Assembly (NCBI GenBank): GCA_964509295.1
Contig: CAZDWS010000001.1
Span: 248,001 to 312,000 of the forward strand
Length of the DNA: 64,000 nucleotides
Source of the DNA: JBGSQR01 sp964509295
Lineage (GTDB): Bacteria > Desulfobacterota > Desulfuromonadia > Geobacterales > Pseudopelobacteraceae
Direction of reading: 5' to 3'
Shown: positions 54,139 through 61,937 of the stretch, in pieces
Layout of the letters: each line of letters starts with the position of its first letter
How positions within the stretch are numbered: position 1 is the stretch's first letter
Translations under genes and position numbers: made by a program
The notes under the pieces: generated by a model
Database searches by the model: none
The model's input: only the letters and a program-made list of their open reading frames with translations
What the model was told of the DNA's origin: nothing

Positions 54139-55419
54139 ATGAAAATTTATCTACTTATGATTGCACTTGTTCTGCTGCCGCTGGAGCTGTTTGCCCAGCC
54201 AGGGTATATCGAGGTGACCGCACCGGGTAACAGACAGCTTAAACTGGCTGTAGATGCTCCTCGCAGTACGGAAAGTGCGCCTGTTGCTTCTGCGGCCAAA
54301 GAAATGAGTGATGTAATCGCATTTGATATGAACATATCTGGTGCCATTGCTGCTGAAACCCGGGAGCAGTTACCGCTGCCTGGTGGTATTATTTTGTCGC
54401 AAACGGATTTTACCCCCTGGATGGCCGGTGGGTTTGATCTACTGGTGCGTAGCGAGTACAGCGTTAAAGGTGACAACCTGACCGTTGAGTTTCGCCTTTT
54501 TGATGTTTTGAACCGTAAAATGATAACCTCAAAACGTTATCTGGGAAGCGTGAAAGATTTGCGCCGCTTTGCCCATTCATTTGCCGATGAAATTCTGCTT
54601 AGTGTTACTGGTGAAAAGGGGTGCTTTACCACGCGTATAGCCTATGTTTACAAACAGGCCCGCAATAAGGAAATCGCCATTATGGATTGGGATGGCCACA
54701 ATCCGCTACCGCTGACAAAGAACGGCTCAATCAACCTGAATCCGGATTTTTCGCCGGATGGGCGCGAGATTGTCTTTACATCCTACAAACGCGGCAATCC
54801 GGATCTTTATAAAAGACCGCTTTCCGTTAATTCGGAAATACTGCTCTCCAACCGCAAGGGGCTTAATATTACCGGTTCCTGGTCACCGGACGGTACAAAG
54901 ATCGCCCTGGCTTTGAGCAAGGATGGTAATGCACAGATCTATACCATTAACAGGGACGGCAGTAATCCCCAGCGATTGACGATAGGCTCTTCACTGGAGG
55001 TCTCTCCTGTCTGGTCGCCTGATGGCAGTCAGATCGCCTTTGTGTCTGATCGTCTCGGGAAACCACAAATATTCATTATGAATGCCGATGGTGGTAATAT
55101 CAGGCGTCTGACCAGTTCTGGCAGTTATAATGTTAATCCCCGCTGGTCTCCCAAGGGCGACAAGATTGCTTACGCCCGTATGTCTGGTGGCGCATTTCAG
55201 ATTTATACGATTAAAACCAACGGCAGCGAAGATACACAATTGACAAGCACCGGCAGCAATGAAAATCCGGCCTGGTCGGCAGATGCTCGTTTGATTGCCT
55301 TTAGTTCGGTACGCAATGGCGCTGAGTCGATCTATGTAATGAGAGCGGATGGTAGCGGGCAGATCAGGGTTAGTCAGGGCAAGGGCAGTGCGACACAGCC
55401 AGCCTGGGCACAACGCTGA
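54139..55419 (+). CDS. tolB: Tol-Pal system beta-propeller protein TolB
   Basis: TolB is the periplasmic partner of Pal and colicin import. The chain starts with a signal peptide (MKIYLLMIALVLLPLELFAQ) at ATG 54139. An N-terminal domain (about 25-190) is followed by a six-bladed propeller with repeated WSPDG..IAF..., for example FSPDGREIVFTSYKRGNPDLY and WSPDGSQIAFVSDRLGKPQIF. 426 residues. A terminator follows 23 bp later and no pal gene is next to it. Confidence 0.94.
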   Translation: MKIYLLMIALVLLPLELFAQPGYIEVTAPGNRQLKLAVDAPRSTESAPVASAAKEMSDVIAFDMNISGAIAAETREQLPLPGGIILSQTDFTPWMAGGFDLLVRSEYSVKGDNLTVEFRLFDVLNRKMITSKRYLGSVKDLRRFAHSFADEILLSVTGEKGCFTTRIAYVYKQARNKEIAIMDWDGHNPLPLTKNGSINLNPDFSPDGREIVFTSYKRGNPDLYKRPLSVNSEILLSNRKGLNITGSWSPDGTKIALALSKDGNAQIYTINRDGSNPQRLTIGSSLEVSPVWSPDGSQIAFVSDRLGKPQIFIMNADGGNIRRLTSSGSYNVNPRWSPKGDKIAYARMSGGAFQIYTIKTNGSEDTQLTSTGSNENPAWSADARLIAFSSVRNGAESIYVMRADGSGQIRVSQGKGSATQPAWAQR

Positions 55420-55442
55420 TTTTGTCTGGAGTTATAAAATAG

Positions 55443-55480
55443 AAAAGGGTTCCGGTGCTAATCGGAACCCTTTCTATTTT
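55443..55480 (+). terminator. Terminator after tolB
   Basis: AAAGGGTTCCG (55444-55454) pairs perfectly with CGGAACCCTTT (55463-55473) around an eight-base loop and is followed by CTATTTT. Confidence 0.9.
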
Positions 55481-55540
55481 GCTGAATAATTTTAGTGGGC
55501 TGATGTGTTCATAAAATATCAAGGAACCATAGTAGAGAAA

Positions 55541-55575
55541 ACAAAAATGGCGTTACGATCAGATCGTAACGCCAT
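55541..55575 (-). terminator. Terminator of the interrupted tRNA-Lys gene
   Basis: A perfect 14-bp palindrome with a central A (arms 55547-55560 and 55562-55575) is followed on the minus strand by TTTTTG (plus A run 55543-55547). It lies eight bases past the CCA of the tRNA-Lys fragment, so it is the native terminator of that tRNA. Confidence 0.85.
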
Positions 55576-55583
55576 GTAATGTT

Positions 55584-55627
55584 TGGTGAGCCGCGTTGGG
55601 GTCGAACCAACGACCACCTGATTAAAA
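55584..55627 (-). tRNA. tRNA-Lys 3' fragment (left attachment site of an island)
   Basis: The minus strand reads TTTTAATCAG then GTGGTC, the T-arm GTTGG-TTCGACC-CCAAC, the acceptor 3' strand GCGGCTC, A and CCA. That is the anticodon loop through the CCA end of tRNA-Lys(TTT). The 5' half (D-arm and 5' acceptor strand) is absent; upstream bases do not pair. A 44-bp 3' tRNA fragment next to its original terminator is the usual trace of element integration. A complete tRNA-Lys with a copy of this sequence is expected at the other end of the island, beyond 64000. Confidence 0.85.
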
Positions 55628-56060
55628 GCACCAAGATCTGGACTTTTGGCGAAACAAAAAGCGCAATAATATCAGATAAATAAGTTTTATTGGATATTTG
55701 GGTGTAGATAAGTAAGTCCAATAAAGTAAATGAATTTAACCTGTTACGGAGTTAATTTTTATAAACCTGAAAGTCCAGGCAAAGCCTATACATTTCTACG
55801 CGTTAGCGAAACCCCTTTCCTTCCGCCTGTGTTCACTGGACCGTGGATGGACCGTAGACTCTCTGTTTATAGTTCTGCATGCCACGACTGTCATCTATAG
55901 ATGTATTTATGTATAAACGGGTAGATACACTACCCTAGCGGCTCAATAACGATTGGTCGCAAAAGCAAAACGACAATTATAGCAAATGTGATAATATTCC
56001 TTGATTTTAACAAAAAAATAGCTACAGTAGTATTATCATGTTTGCTATAAGGAGAAAATC
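55628..56060. other. Island left-edge intergenic region
   Basis: About 430 bp without a supportable gene. It holds a tandem 11-bp repeat, TGGACCGTGGA-TGGACCGTAGA (55837-55858), a small inverted repeat GGGTAG-CTACCC (55919-55935), and the 20-bp inverted operator pair at 55977-56050. These could be arm-type binding sites for a recombinase and a repressor. Confidence 0.5.
55977..56050 (+). promoter_or_regulatory. 20-bp inverted operator pair before the island's first gene
   Basis: Arm 55977-55996 (TTATAGCAAATGTGATAATA) and arm 56031-56050 are inverted copies with 18 of 20 bases matching, separated by 34 bp. The right arm ends against the GGAG ribosome site of the gene at 56061. Each arm also has a short TTAT/ATAA symmetry. 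The intervening 34 bp contain TTGATT-like and TATTAT-like promoter elements. A repressor bound here would cover the promoter. Confidence 0.7.
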
Positions 56061-56486
56061 ATGGAACAGCAAATAACAATGACATCGGCACTTTTTAAAC
56101 GTCTAGAATCACATGCTAAAGGATTTGATACACCGACAAATGTTATCGAAAGGCTCTTGGACTACTACGAAGAACATCAAAACAGATTGTCACCCAAAGG
56201 CCATGAAAAGCCAAAAGAAAGTTTGCCAGTTAAGAGCTTTAAACTTGAGGTTCTGTTTTTCCCAAACGGAGAAGACAAATTTAAAGGGGCTTTACTGGAA
56301 AGGAAACTTGCATGGATTAAGCTATTTAAAACAGATGGAACCTTCGATCTAAAGCTTTGGAAAGCTGGTGATTTTACGGAGAAATCAGATCTTATGGGGA
56401 ATTTGCGTTCGGGTTATCTACGTGGATGGAAAACCAAAGGAATATATAAAGCTGTGTTGGCGATAGAAAAGAGTGATATTGACTAA
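56061..56486 (+). CDS. Putative ribbon-helix-helix-like DNA-binding protein
   Basis: 141 residues. The first 40, MEQQITMTSALFKRLESHAK onward to VIERLLDYYEE, have a short beta strand and two helices, the pattern of ribbon-helix-helix or SeqA-N-type domains. The C-terminal part (residues 60-141, VKSFKLEVLFFPNGEDKF; LWKAGDFTEKSDLMGNLRSG) is a separate domain that I do not recognise. The flanking inverted operators suggest it represses its own operon. ATG at 56061 has AAGGAG. It could be the antitoxin-like partner of the next gene. Confidence 0.6.
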   Translation: MEQQITMTSALFKRLESHAKGFDTPTNVIERLLDYYEEHQNRLSPKGHEKPKESLPVKSFKLEVLFFPNGEDKFKGALLERKLAWIKLFKTDGTFDLKLWKAGDFTEKSDLMGNLRSGYLRGWKTKGIYKAVLAIEKSDID

Positions 56487-56496
56487 AGTACTACTG

Positions 56497-56541
56497 TTTG
56501 GGGCTGCAGCTGATGCGGCCCCAACTACTATCAGCCCCAAA
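56497..56541 (+). promoter_or_regulatory. Two mutually exclusive hairpins before the HAD fusion gene
   Basis: TTTGGGGCTG (56497-56506) can pair with CAGCCCCAAA (56532-56541). Its GGGGC can instead pair with GCCCC (56518-56522) inside the loop. Both cannot form together. The AGGTGG ribosome site of the next gene starts two bases further on. There is no T run on the plus strand, so it is not a simple terminator. Translational or attenuation control is possible but inferred. Confidence 0.45.
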
Positions 56542-56555
56542 AAAGGTGGTTCTTC

Positions 56556-58133
56556 ATGAAATTACTAGTTTGTGATGTTGAGGGAACGATATTTAAAGCA
56601 AAATACAAGATTGCTGGAACCGAGTTTGCTTCAACAATGTGGCAGCCACTGGCCCAGCGATTGGGAGAATCTGCAATAGAAGAAGAAATGCAAACTCAAG
56701 ATAAATGGAACAACAACGAATATAACCATTACATTGAATGGGTTGATGAAACTGTTGAAATACACAAGAGGCATGGCTTACACATCGATGTTTTCAATAA
56801 TTTGATAGATGAAGCTGAATATAATGAAGGAGTGATCGAGTTTTTTCAAAAGCTTGATCGGACTAAATATGTTCCAGTGCTTATATCCGGTGGTTTTCAG
56901 GAACTTGTAAGAAGGGCTCAAAGGGATCTTAATATTAGTTATGGGTATGGTGCCTGCGAATACTATTTTGATGATACCAGCGGACTCTTATCGACTCACT
57001 GTATGACACCATGCGACTTTGAGGGGAAATACAACTATGTAAGTACGTTATTTGACGTTTACAATATAAATCCTCGCAAGGACTGGATTTTTATTGGAGA
57101 CGGAAAAAATGACATTCATATCGCGAAAAAAGCTCCACTATCTTTTGGTATAGGCGCACATAAAGAGTTAGCAGCAGTTGTTATGTATAATGTCAATAAT
57201 TTTGGTGATATACACCATCAAATAATTGAGGAAGAAGAGATTATTCTATTGGGCCAAGACGAGCTTGTATTAGACGAGGAAAGGTCTCATAAAGACATCA
57301 ATGATGATGAATATGTTGGTCTGATTATTGAACGAAACGAGGCGGTTGCGCTAGCTGAAGAAACTACATCTAAGTTGATAGAACTGCGCACAAAGCTGAA
57401 TAACCTTCAAACAACATTAAATTCTGAAATGAACAAAAGAAAGGTTGCTGAAATTGCCAGGGTGGATCTTGAAAACAAGCATAAAAAACTTGAACTTGAA
57501 CGCACTGTAGATGCCGCTCGTGTTGCAAAATTGGATGCCGAACTTAAGAACGCCACAGTAAACGCAAGAGCGGAGACCGCTTCGGAACTCGATAATCTTA
57601 AAACAGCAATCGATATAAAAAATTCAGAAATGCAGAAGATAACGATGGAAATTGAATTCCAAAATAGCCTAATCGACGATGCATCAAAAGAGATAACGGA
57701 TTACAAGGAAAGGTTGACACTCTTAGAGACAATAAATCCTCAGCTTCAGCGCGAAAATAATCTACTTAAGAAAAGCGCCGAAGTTGCCCAAAACAAGAAA
57801 GAATGCGCCGATGAATCTCGCCGCAAAGAACTTCAGGGCCTTTGGCCGGTTCATTTTCCATGTTTTTCATTCAACTCGGAACCAATAAGAGACGCTGCAA
57901 AACTACCATTGAAAGACCGAATCAAACTCGAAGAAGTCCTTCGTGAATTGCATGAATCTCGTGATCCACGTACGATGAGCCGTGGCAAATTGGATAAAAC
58001 TGGTAACGATCATCTTGAGGTGAGACTAGCTGATGGTTTCCCCGCACGTGTCGAGTACAAGGTTCTGAGCGGGAAAAGTATACGAATAGAAATTATCAAA
58101 TTCTACAAACACAATGAGAAGTATATGCAGTGA
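56556..58133 (+). CDS. HAD phosphatase-like / coiled-coil / possible RelE-like fusion
   Basis: 525 residues in three parts. Residues 1-215 are a phosphoserine phosphatase-like HAD domain: D7-x-E9-x-T11 (CDVEGT), VLISGGF and FIGDGKNDIHIAKKA. Glutamate at the second acidic position occurs in ThrH-like members. Residues about 265-430 are a long coiled coil. The last 85 residues, with DHLEVRLADGFPARVEYKV and IEIIKFYKHNEKY, look like a RelE/ParE-type fold, but this is weak. ATG at 56556 follows AGGTGG. It is downstream of the RHH-like gene by 69 bp. I know no characterised protein of this layout. Confidence 0.7.
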   Translation: MKLLVCDVEGTIFKAKYKIAGTEFASTMWQPLAQRLGESAIEEEMQTQDKWNNNEYNHYIEWVDETVEIHKRHGLHIDVFNNLIDEAEYNEGVIEFFQKLDRTKYVPVLISGGFQELVRRAQRDLNISYGYGACEYYFDDTSGLLSTHCMTPCDFEGKYNYVSTLFDVYNINPRKDWIFIGDGKNDIHIAKKAPLSFGIGAHKELAAVVMYNVNNFGDIHHQIIEEEEIILLGQDELVLDEERSHKDINDDEYVGLIIERNEAVALAEETTSKLIELRTKLNNLQTTLNSEMNKRKVAEIARVDLENKHKKLELERTVDAARVAKLDAELKNATVNARAETASELDNLKTAIDIKNSEMQKITMEIEFQNSLIDDASKEITDYKERLTLLETINPQLQRENNLLKKSAEVAQNKKECADESRRKELQGLWPVHFPCFSFNSEPIRDAAKLPLKDRIKLEEVLRELHESRDPRTMSRGKLDKTGNDHLEVRLADGFPARVEYKVLSGKSIRIEIIKFYKHNEKYMQ

Positions 58134-58202
58134 TTTCAAGAAATAGCTACGCACATAGTCGTCTGCAAAGATAATCGAGTACACGTTGAGCAGGAGAAAA
58201 AG

Positions 58203-58682
58203 ATGAATAATGATTGTCAAATCAATAAGTTCATTACTACTTTCAAAATCAACAACCGATCAGTATGTTACAATAGGGGTGATTCGCCGCATTACCAGCT
58301 TGAAGTCGATGGATTTATTTTAGATAGTCTTGGAGGAGTATTATTCGCAGAGGTTTATTGGGCCACTCATGGTGATAGCAGTAAAGATTGTGAGGAACTG
58401 GAGATGTTGAAGGAGGTATATCGCCCTGGCACTATTTTGAGAATCATAAGCAACACCTTTGAGTTTAAACTAGGAGCCATTCGATTCTACTATCCCGTAA
58501 CGGAACCTTTGTCGAAAGATGAATACAAGGAGTTGGCTCCTTTTTTTCCAATGGAAATTAGATCAGGTATTGTGCCAGAGGAAGCGCCTGCTGGGTCTTT
58601 CTATTATGCCGGCTCTGCATTCGTCGAGGGGAAAGGGCTTTTTCTCGGAAACGTCAGTCCTAAACCTTCTATAGGAGTTTAA
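58203..58682 (+). CDS. Hypothetical protein of the island
   Basis: 159 residues, no signal peptide, membrane segment or motif I recognise. Composition is normal, with alternating hydrophobic beta-like stretches (YQLEVDGFILDSLGGVLFAEV, GTILRIISNTFEFKLGAIRF). ATG at 58203 has AGCAGGAGAAAAAG upstream. The stop is 2 bp before the GIY-YIG-like gene, so the two are coupled and perhaps act together. It is 69 bp after the HAD fusion. Confidence 0.75.
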   Translation: MNNDCQINKFITTFKINNRSVCYNRGDSPHYQLEVDGFILDSLGGVLFAEVYWATHGDSSKDCEELEMLKEVYRPGTILRIISNTFEFKLGAIRFYYPVTEPLSKDEYKELAPFFPMEIRSGIVPEEAPAGSFYYAGSAFVEGKGLFLGNVSPKPSIGV

Positions 58683-58684
58683 AT

Positions 58685-59455
58685 ATGAATGTAGAGCTGC
58701 AATTCAATGGTCTTTTTCTCGCAAGTGAATTTATCACCAAATCCCTCAAAGACAGGCATGGTAGGCCGAGGTTTACTCCTAGCGTTAAATTACCAGAAGG
58801 AGCCGACCAGCCGGGGGTCTACATTTGGGGTTTCATGATTAAAAACAAGTTTATCCCCTACTACGTTGGAAAGATTCATAGCTCGGTACGCAGTAGGATT
58901 CAGTCGCATGTTACGGACATCATCAAGGAGCAATCAACCTATACACGTCTTTCAAGCTCCTATATCGAAGGCAATGATGGAATTATTCCTTTTTACAATG
59001 ATGACAATTTTTTTATGCAGACTGCCAACTATCCCAAAGTAAAGCTTCCTCATTGGTACACCGCCGACAAGAATTATTTCCGCAATAGAATCGTTTATCT
59101 AAATAACCGTGAGTTTGTTTCTTCTTGCACAGGGACCGACATACCTGTTGCCAAGGATTATCCTATTTCCCTTATGGGCGCTATTGATGACTACCTTCTC
59201 GACAACATTGAACAATTGCATGTTGCGTTTGCTGCATACCGTCTGCAGGCTGGATACATGGTTGATCTAAACGAGTTTTATGAAACGTTAGAAGCATTCA
59301 CAAAGTTCAGCCTAAAGGGGAGAACTAGCGGGAAAAGCCTTTCGATTGATAAGATGAATCACATGCTTGTTAAATACGGCATGAATATTGATCTGACTTG
59401 GAAAAACATGAACATATTCAAAAACTCTCCTAGTATGGTATTTCCTTCGTATTAA
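58685..59455 (+). CDS. GIY-YIG-like protein
   Basis: 256 residues. G44-V45-Y46 (PGVYIWGF) and Y60-V61-G62-K63 (IPYYVGKIHSSVRSRI), with R69 or R71 and H75, follow the GIY-YIG nuclease pattern, although the first motif reads GVY. A catalytic glutamate is not certain. The rest (100-256) is unlike known nucleases. ATG at 58685 has AGGAG nine bases upstream. It is coupled to the gene before. The nuclease activity is inferred from motif only. Confidence 0.55.
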   Translation: MNVELQFNGLFLASEFITKSLKDRHGRPRFTPSVKLPEGADQPGVYIWGFMIKNKFIPYYVGKIHSSVRSRIQSHVTDIIKEQSTYTRLSSSYIEGNDGIIPFYNDDNFFMQTANYPKVKLPHWYTADKNYFRNRIVYLNNREFVSSCTGTDIPVAKDYPISLMGAIDDYLLDNIEQLHVAFAAYRLQAGYMVDLNEFYETLEAFTKFSLKGRTSGKSLSIDKMNHMLVKYGMNIDLTWKNMNIFKNSPSMVFPSY

Positions 59456-59593
59456 GGACTAATGAGAGAGATATACAGCTTGATGAAGATATCGTAACGC
59501 GTCACAACACTTGGGTCCTACTGTTTCCACTTCGCTATATAGCAGTCCGCCAAACTGTTGGAACACAATAAAAATATGAATTTACTTCCTTAC

Positions 59594-59609
59594 ACAAAAT
59601 AGATTTTGT
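59594..59609. promoter_or_regulatory. Small palindrome before the coiled-coil gene
   Basis: ACAAAAT-ag-ATTTTGT, seven-bp arms, lies seven bases before the ribosome site AAAGGAG of the gene at 59632. It could be an operator. The gap 59456-59631 shows nothing else convincing. Confidence 0.35.
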
Positions 59610-59631
59610 CGTGAATAAAGGAGATACTTAA

Positions 59632-60669
59632 TTGAGTAACTATACTGATGAATACTTAAAGCTACACAACGCGCAAAAGCTTCGTGATATGGAAAAACAT
59701 TTGTCAGAATCAAATAAGCATGCTGCGCAAATGATTGAACAAAACAGGAAAGATGCTGCCGACAGGGAAGAAGAAAGGAAAGAAGAACAAAGGCGAAGAG
59801 ATAATAAAGAGTGGTCTGACAAAAGAGAGAGGGAGCATGAGCGGGAAATAAGCGAACGCAAACAAAAAGAGCAAGAAAAAGCAGAGATTGAGCTCCAACG
59901 GGTACAGGCTTCTAGAGATGCTGAAATCCAAGAACGTATAACTAGTCAAGAAAATAAATATATATCAACTATCGACAAACTTACGTCTGAAATGTCTGAT
60001 CTTAAAACGATACTATCCTTACCCGAATCTGAACGTGCCGGCTACTTAAAACAACAAGAAGAAGCTATAAAACAAAAAACGATAAAGGAAGATGAGAAAC
60101 GTAAAGCAGCCGAAATAAAAAAACGAGAAGAAGATCGACTACGTGCTGCATGTGAGCAAAATAAAATTAAAAAACTTCGTGATATAATTGAGAGGTTTAG
60201 ATCAGAAGGTATTGAGTTCTATGGTCCACAACCCATATGTGATGCTTTTTTCTATGGTAGAAAGTACTTCAATCAAGAAGATTTAGCAGACATTTTTGCT
60301 CAAATAGGTGGAAAGAAAATAAGTTTTAGTAATATAGATACCGACATAACCTCAGACATGCTTGATGAGTGGATTCTCAATCATCATACGTTTATTGAGA
60401 ATAAAAAAGCGAAAGCTTTAACACGAAAAGCCGAGGCTTTAAAAAATAAGGAAGCTGAGGAATTAAGAAAAGCTGCAGAACTCCAAGCTTATAACGATTC
60501 TAAACAGCAAGCTTCTGCGAAAGTGGCGAACAGAAAAAGAAATAAATTGATTTATAACGCTATTATGTTGGGCCTTTTTGTATTTATGTTGTATGAACTT
60601 TGGAATCGTTCATTTTTTATTGCACTCGGTACATTCGCAGTTTTATTCATCATGTGGGTTGATAGTTAA
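59632..60669 (+). CDS. Membrane-anchored coiled-coil protein
   Basis: 345 residues. Residues 10-180 and 260-300 are very charged coiled coil (Glu/Lys/Arg/Gln-rich). A compact globular stretch lies between (about 185-260, IERFRSEGIEFYGPQPICDAF). Two C-terminal membrane helices end the chain (YNAIMLGLFVFMLYELW; FFIALGTFAVLFIMWV), so the N-terminus should be cytoplasmic. Start is TTG at 59632 with AAAGGAGATACT upstream. I do not recognise the family. Similar layouts occur in some phage-defence membrane effectors, but that is speculation. Confidence 0.7.
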   Translation: MSNYTDEYLKLHNAQKLRDMEKHLSESNKHAAQMIEQNRKDAADREEERKEEQRRRDNKEWSDKREREHEREISERKQKEQEKAEIELQRVQASRDAEIQERITSQENKYISTIDKLTSEMSDLKTILSLPESERAGYLKQQEEAIKQKTIKEDEKRKAAEIKKREEDRLRAACEQNKIKKLRDIIERFRSEGIEFYGPQPICDAFFYGRKYFNQEDLADIFAQIGGKKISFSNIDTDITSDMLDEWILNHHTFIENKKAKALTRKAEALKNKEAEELRKAAELQAYNDSKQQASAKVANRKRNKLIYNAIMLGLFVFMLYELWNRSFFIALGTFAVLFIMWVDS

Positions 60670-60756
60670 TTAGAACAAAAACTCATTATAGACTTCGATG
60701 GGGTCACCTTTGACACTAGAAAAATAAAAAGGCAAAAGTCTTGAACGCCGAATACA

Positions 60757-61569
60757 TCACTTACATTTTTCTTTCGATGGAGTTGGAAGCTTCTTTTTTG
60801 ATTTTTTAGCGACCTCAGTTAAAGTTTTGCGAAGATTTAGGTATGGGCTGACTATTTTTTTGGTCCTTGAGAATTTAACTCGTTTTGAGTAGTTGTAATC
60901 GTCAAGCAGTTCCTGAATCTTTGAAATTAATTTATCCTTGTCATTCCAGTTTTCAGCTAGCTGAACTGGCTGAAGAACTGTCTTATCCTCAATAATCTGA
61001 AATCTTATATCAATCTTTTTATGATAATCACTTCTCAAACTTCTCTTGATGTTAGCTGCAAGCTGGTTCGGTTGCTTTTTCATAATCGTTGCATATGCTA
61101 CGGCAGATTTTCCTGCGGAACCATTTCTATTAATATATTCCTGCTTATAGCTCATCAAGACCAGCTCGTGGTATGGCATTTTTACAGAATCCAATTTAAG
61201 CTGATCAAATATGTCGTATAAGCTGATAATAATATCTTGCGTTTTTACCTTAGGGAGTAGCTTTGCGTAGATCCAACCGGTATTCAGTTCAACAATGATC
61301 AGCAACGTATCTCTCTTATCACCGTAGTGAACTCTAATCCCATGGACTGCATACGTCCCTGGAATTAATGTTGACTTGCTCCCCAAGTAGTTATCAGGTT
61401 GAATTCGACAGATTCGTTTATGAAGTGTGTCGAGATCAATAGTGACATCATCAGCGCCCATAAACGGCTGTAAGAGTTCTGCAATCCGAGCGTTCTTGTA
61501 ACCGCTTATAGCTATAAGTGTTTCAATGACTGTGCATTGTAGCTCTGTCAGCTTTTTTTTACGGCTCAT
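60757..61569 (-). CDS. Possible degenerate integrase-core (DDE-like) protein
   Basis: 270 residues. The N-terminal 50 look like a helix-turn-helix (ELQCTVIETLIAISGYKNARIAELL). The middle, LLIIVELNTGWIYAKLLPKVKTQDIIISLYDIF, resembles the strand-turn-strand of rve transposases, but the expected acidic residues are not clearly present. The C-terminus is lysine rich. It is convergent with the coiled-coil gene. I see no terminal inverted repeats, so it is not called an insertion sequence. It may be inactive or a regulator. Confidence 0.4.
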   Translation of the reverse strand: MSRKKKLTELQCTVIETLIAISGYKNARIAELLQPFMGADDVTIDLDTLHKRICRIQPDNYLGSKSTLIPGTYAVHGIRVHYGDKRDTLLIIVELNTGWIYAKLLPKVKTQDIIISLYDIFDQLKLDSVKMPYHELVLMSYKQEYINRNGSAGKSAVAYATIMKKQPNQLAANIKRSLRSDYHKKIDIRFQIIEDKTVLQPVQLAENWNDKDKLISKIQELLDDYNYSKRVKFSRTKKIVSPYLNLRKTLTEVAKKSKKKLPTPSKEKCK

Positions 61570-61937
61570 ATATGGTACTCGGGCATGACTGGGGTATGAA
61601 CGCGGTCAATTGCCATTGTTTGTAAACTCCGGACTCCTAATCAAGATTGTGATGGTAATTTGCTTTTTACCATTCGGGTAATTTCATGTCTCAAATTCAA
61701 CACTTTCAGCACAAAAATCTCAGAGTTACAAGCTTTTTCATAACCGAAAAGGCTTCTCGTAATTCAACCCCCAACGACCAGCCAACCACTTTGTGTTGCG
61801 CCTCCTTACCTTCTCGTTAATGCAACTCACTCGTTATATAACATACTGATATTGCTTGATTTATTTGTTAGCTCTGCTAGTTTTTAACTGAGGGATCAAG
61901 AATTAAATGACCCAATTTAAAAAACAGGAGAGCTAAA
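61570..61937. other. Divergent island intergenic region
   Basis: About 370 bp with no gene that I can support. There is an inverted repeat ATGGTAA-TTACCAT (61652-61658 and 61667-61673) and weak promoter-like TTGATT/TAGTTT near 61858-61883 reading toward the gene at 61938. Otherwise I see nothing. Confidence 0.4.

Noticed and set aside
55509..55721. 70-codon minus-strand reading frame
   Set aside because: It overlaps the tRNA-Lys fragment and terminator, has no ribosome site and no coding character.
56497..56541. Rho-independent terminator after the RHH-like gene
   Set aside because: The stem is followed on the plus strand by A residues, not a T run, so it does not fit a terminator.
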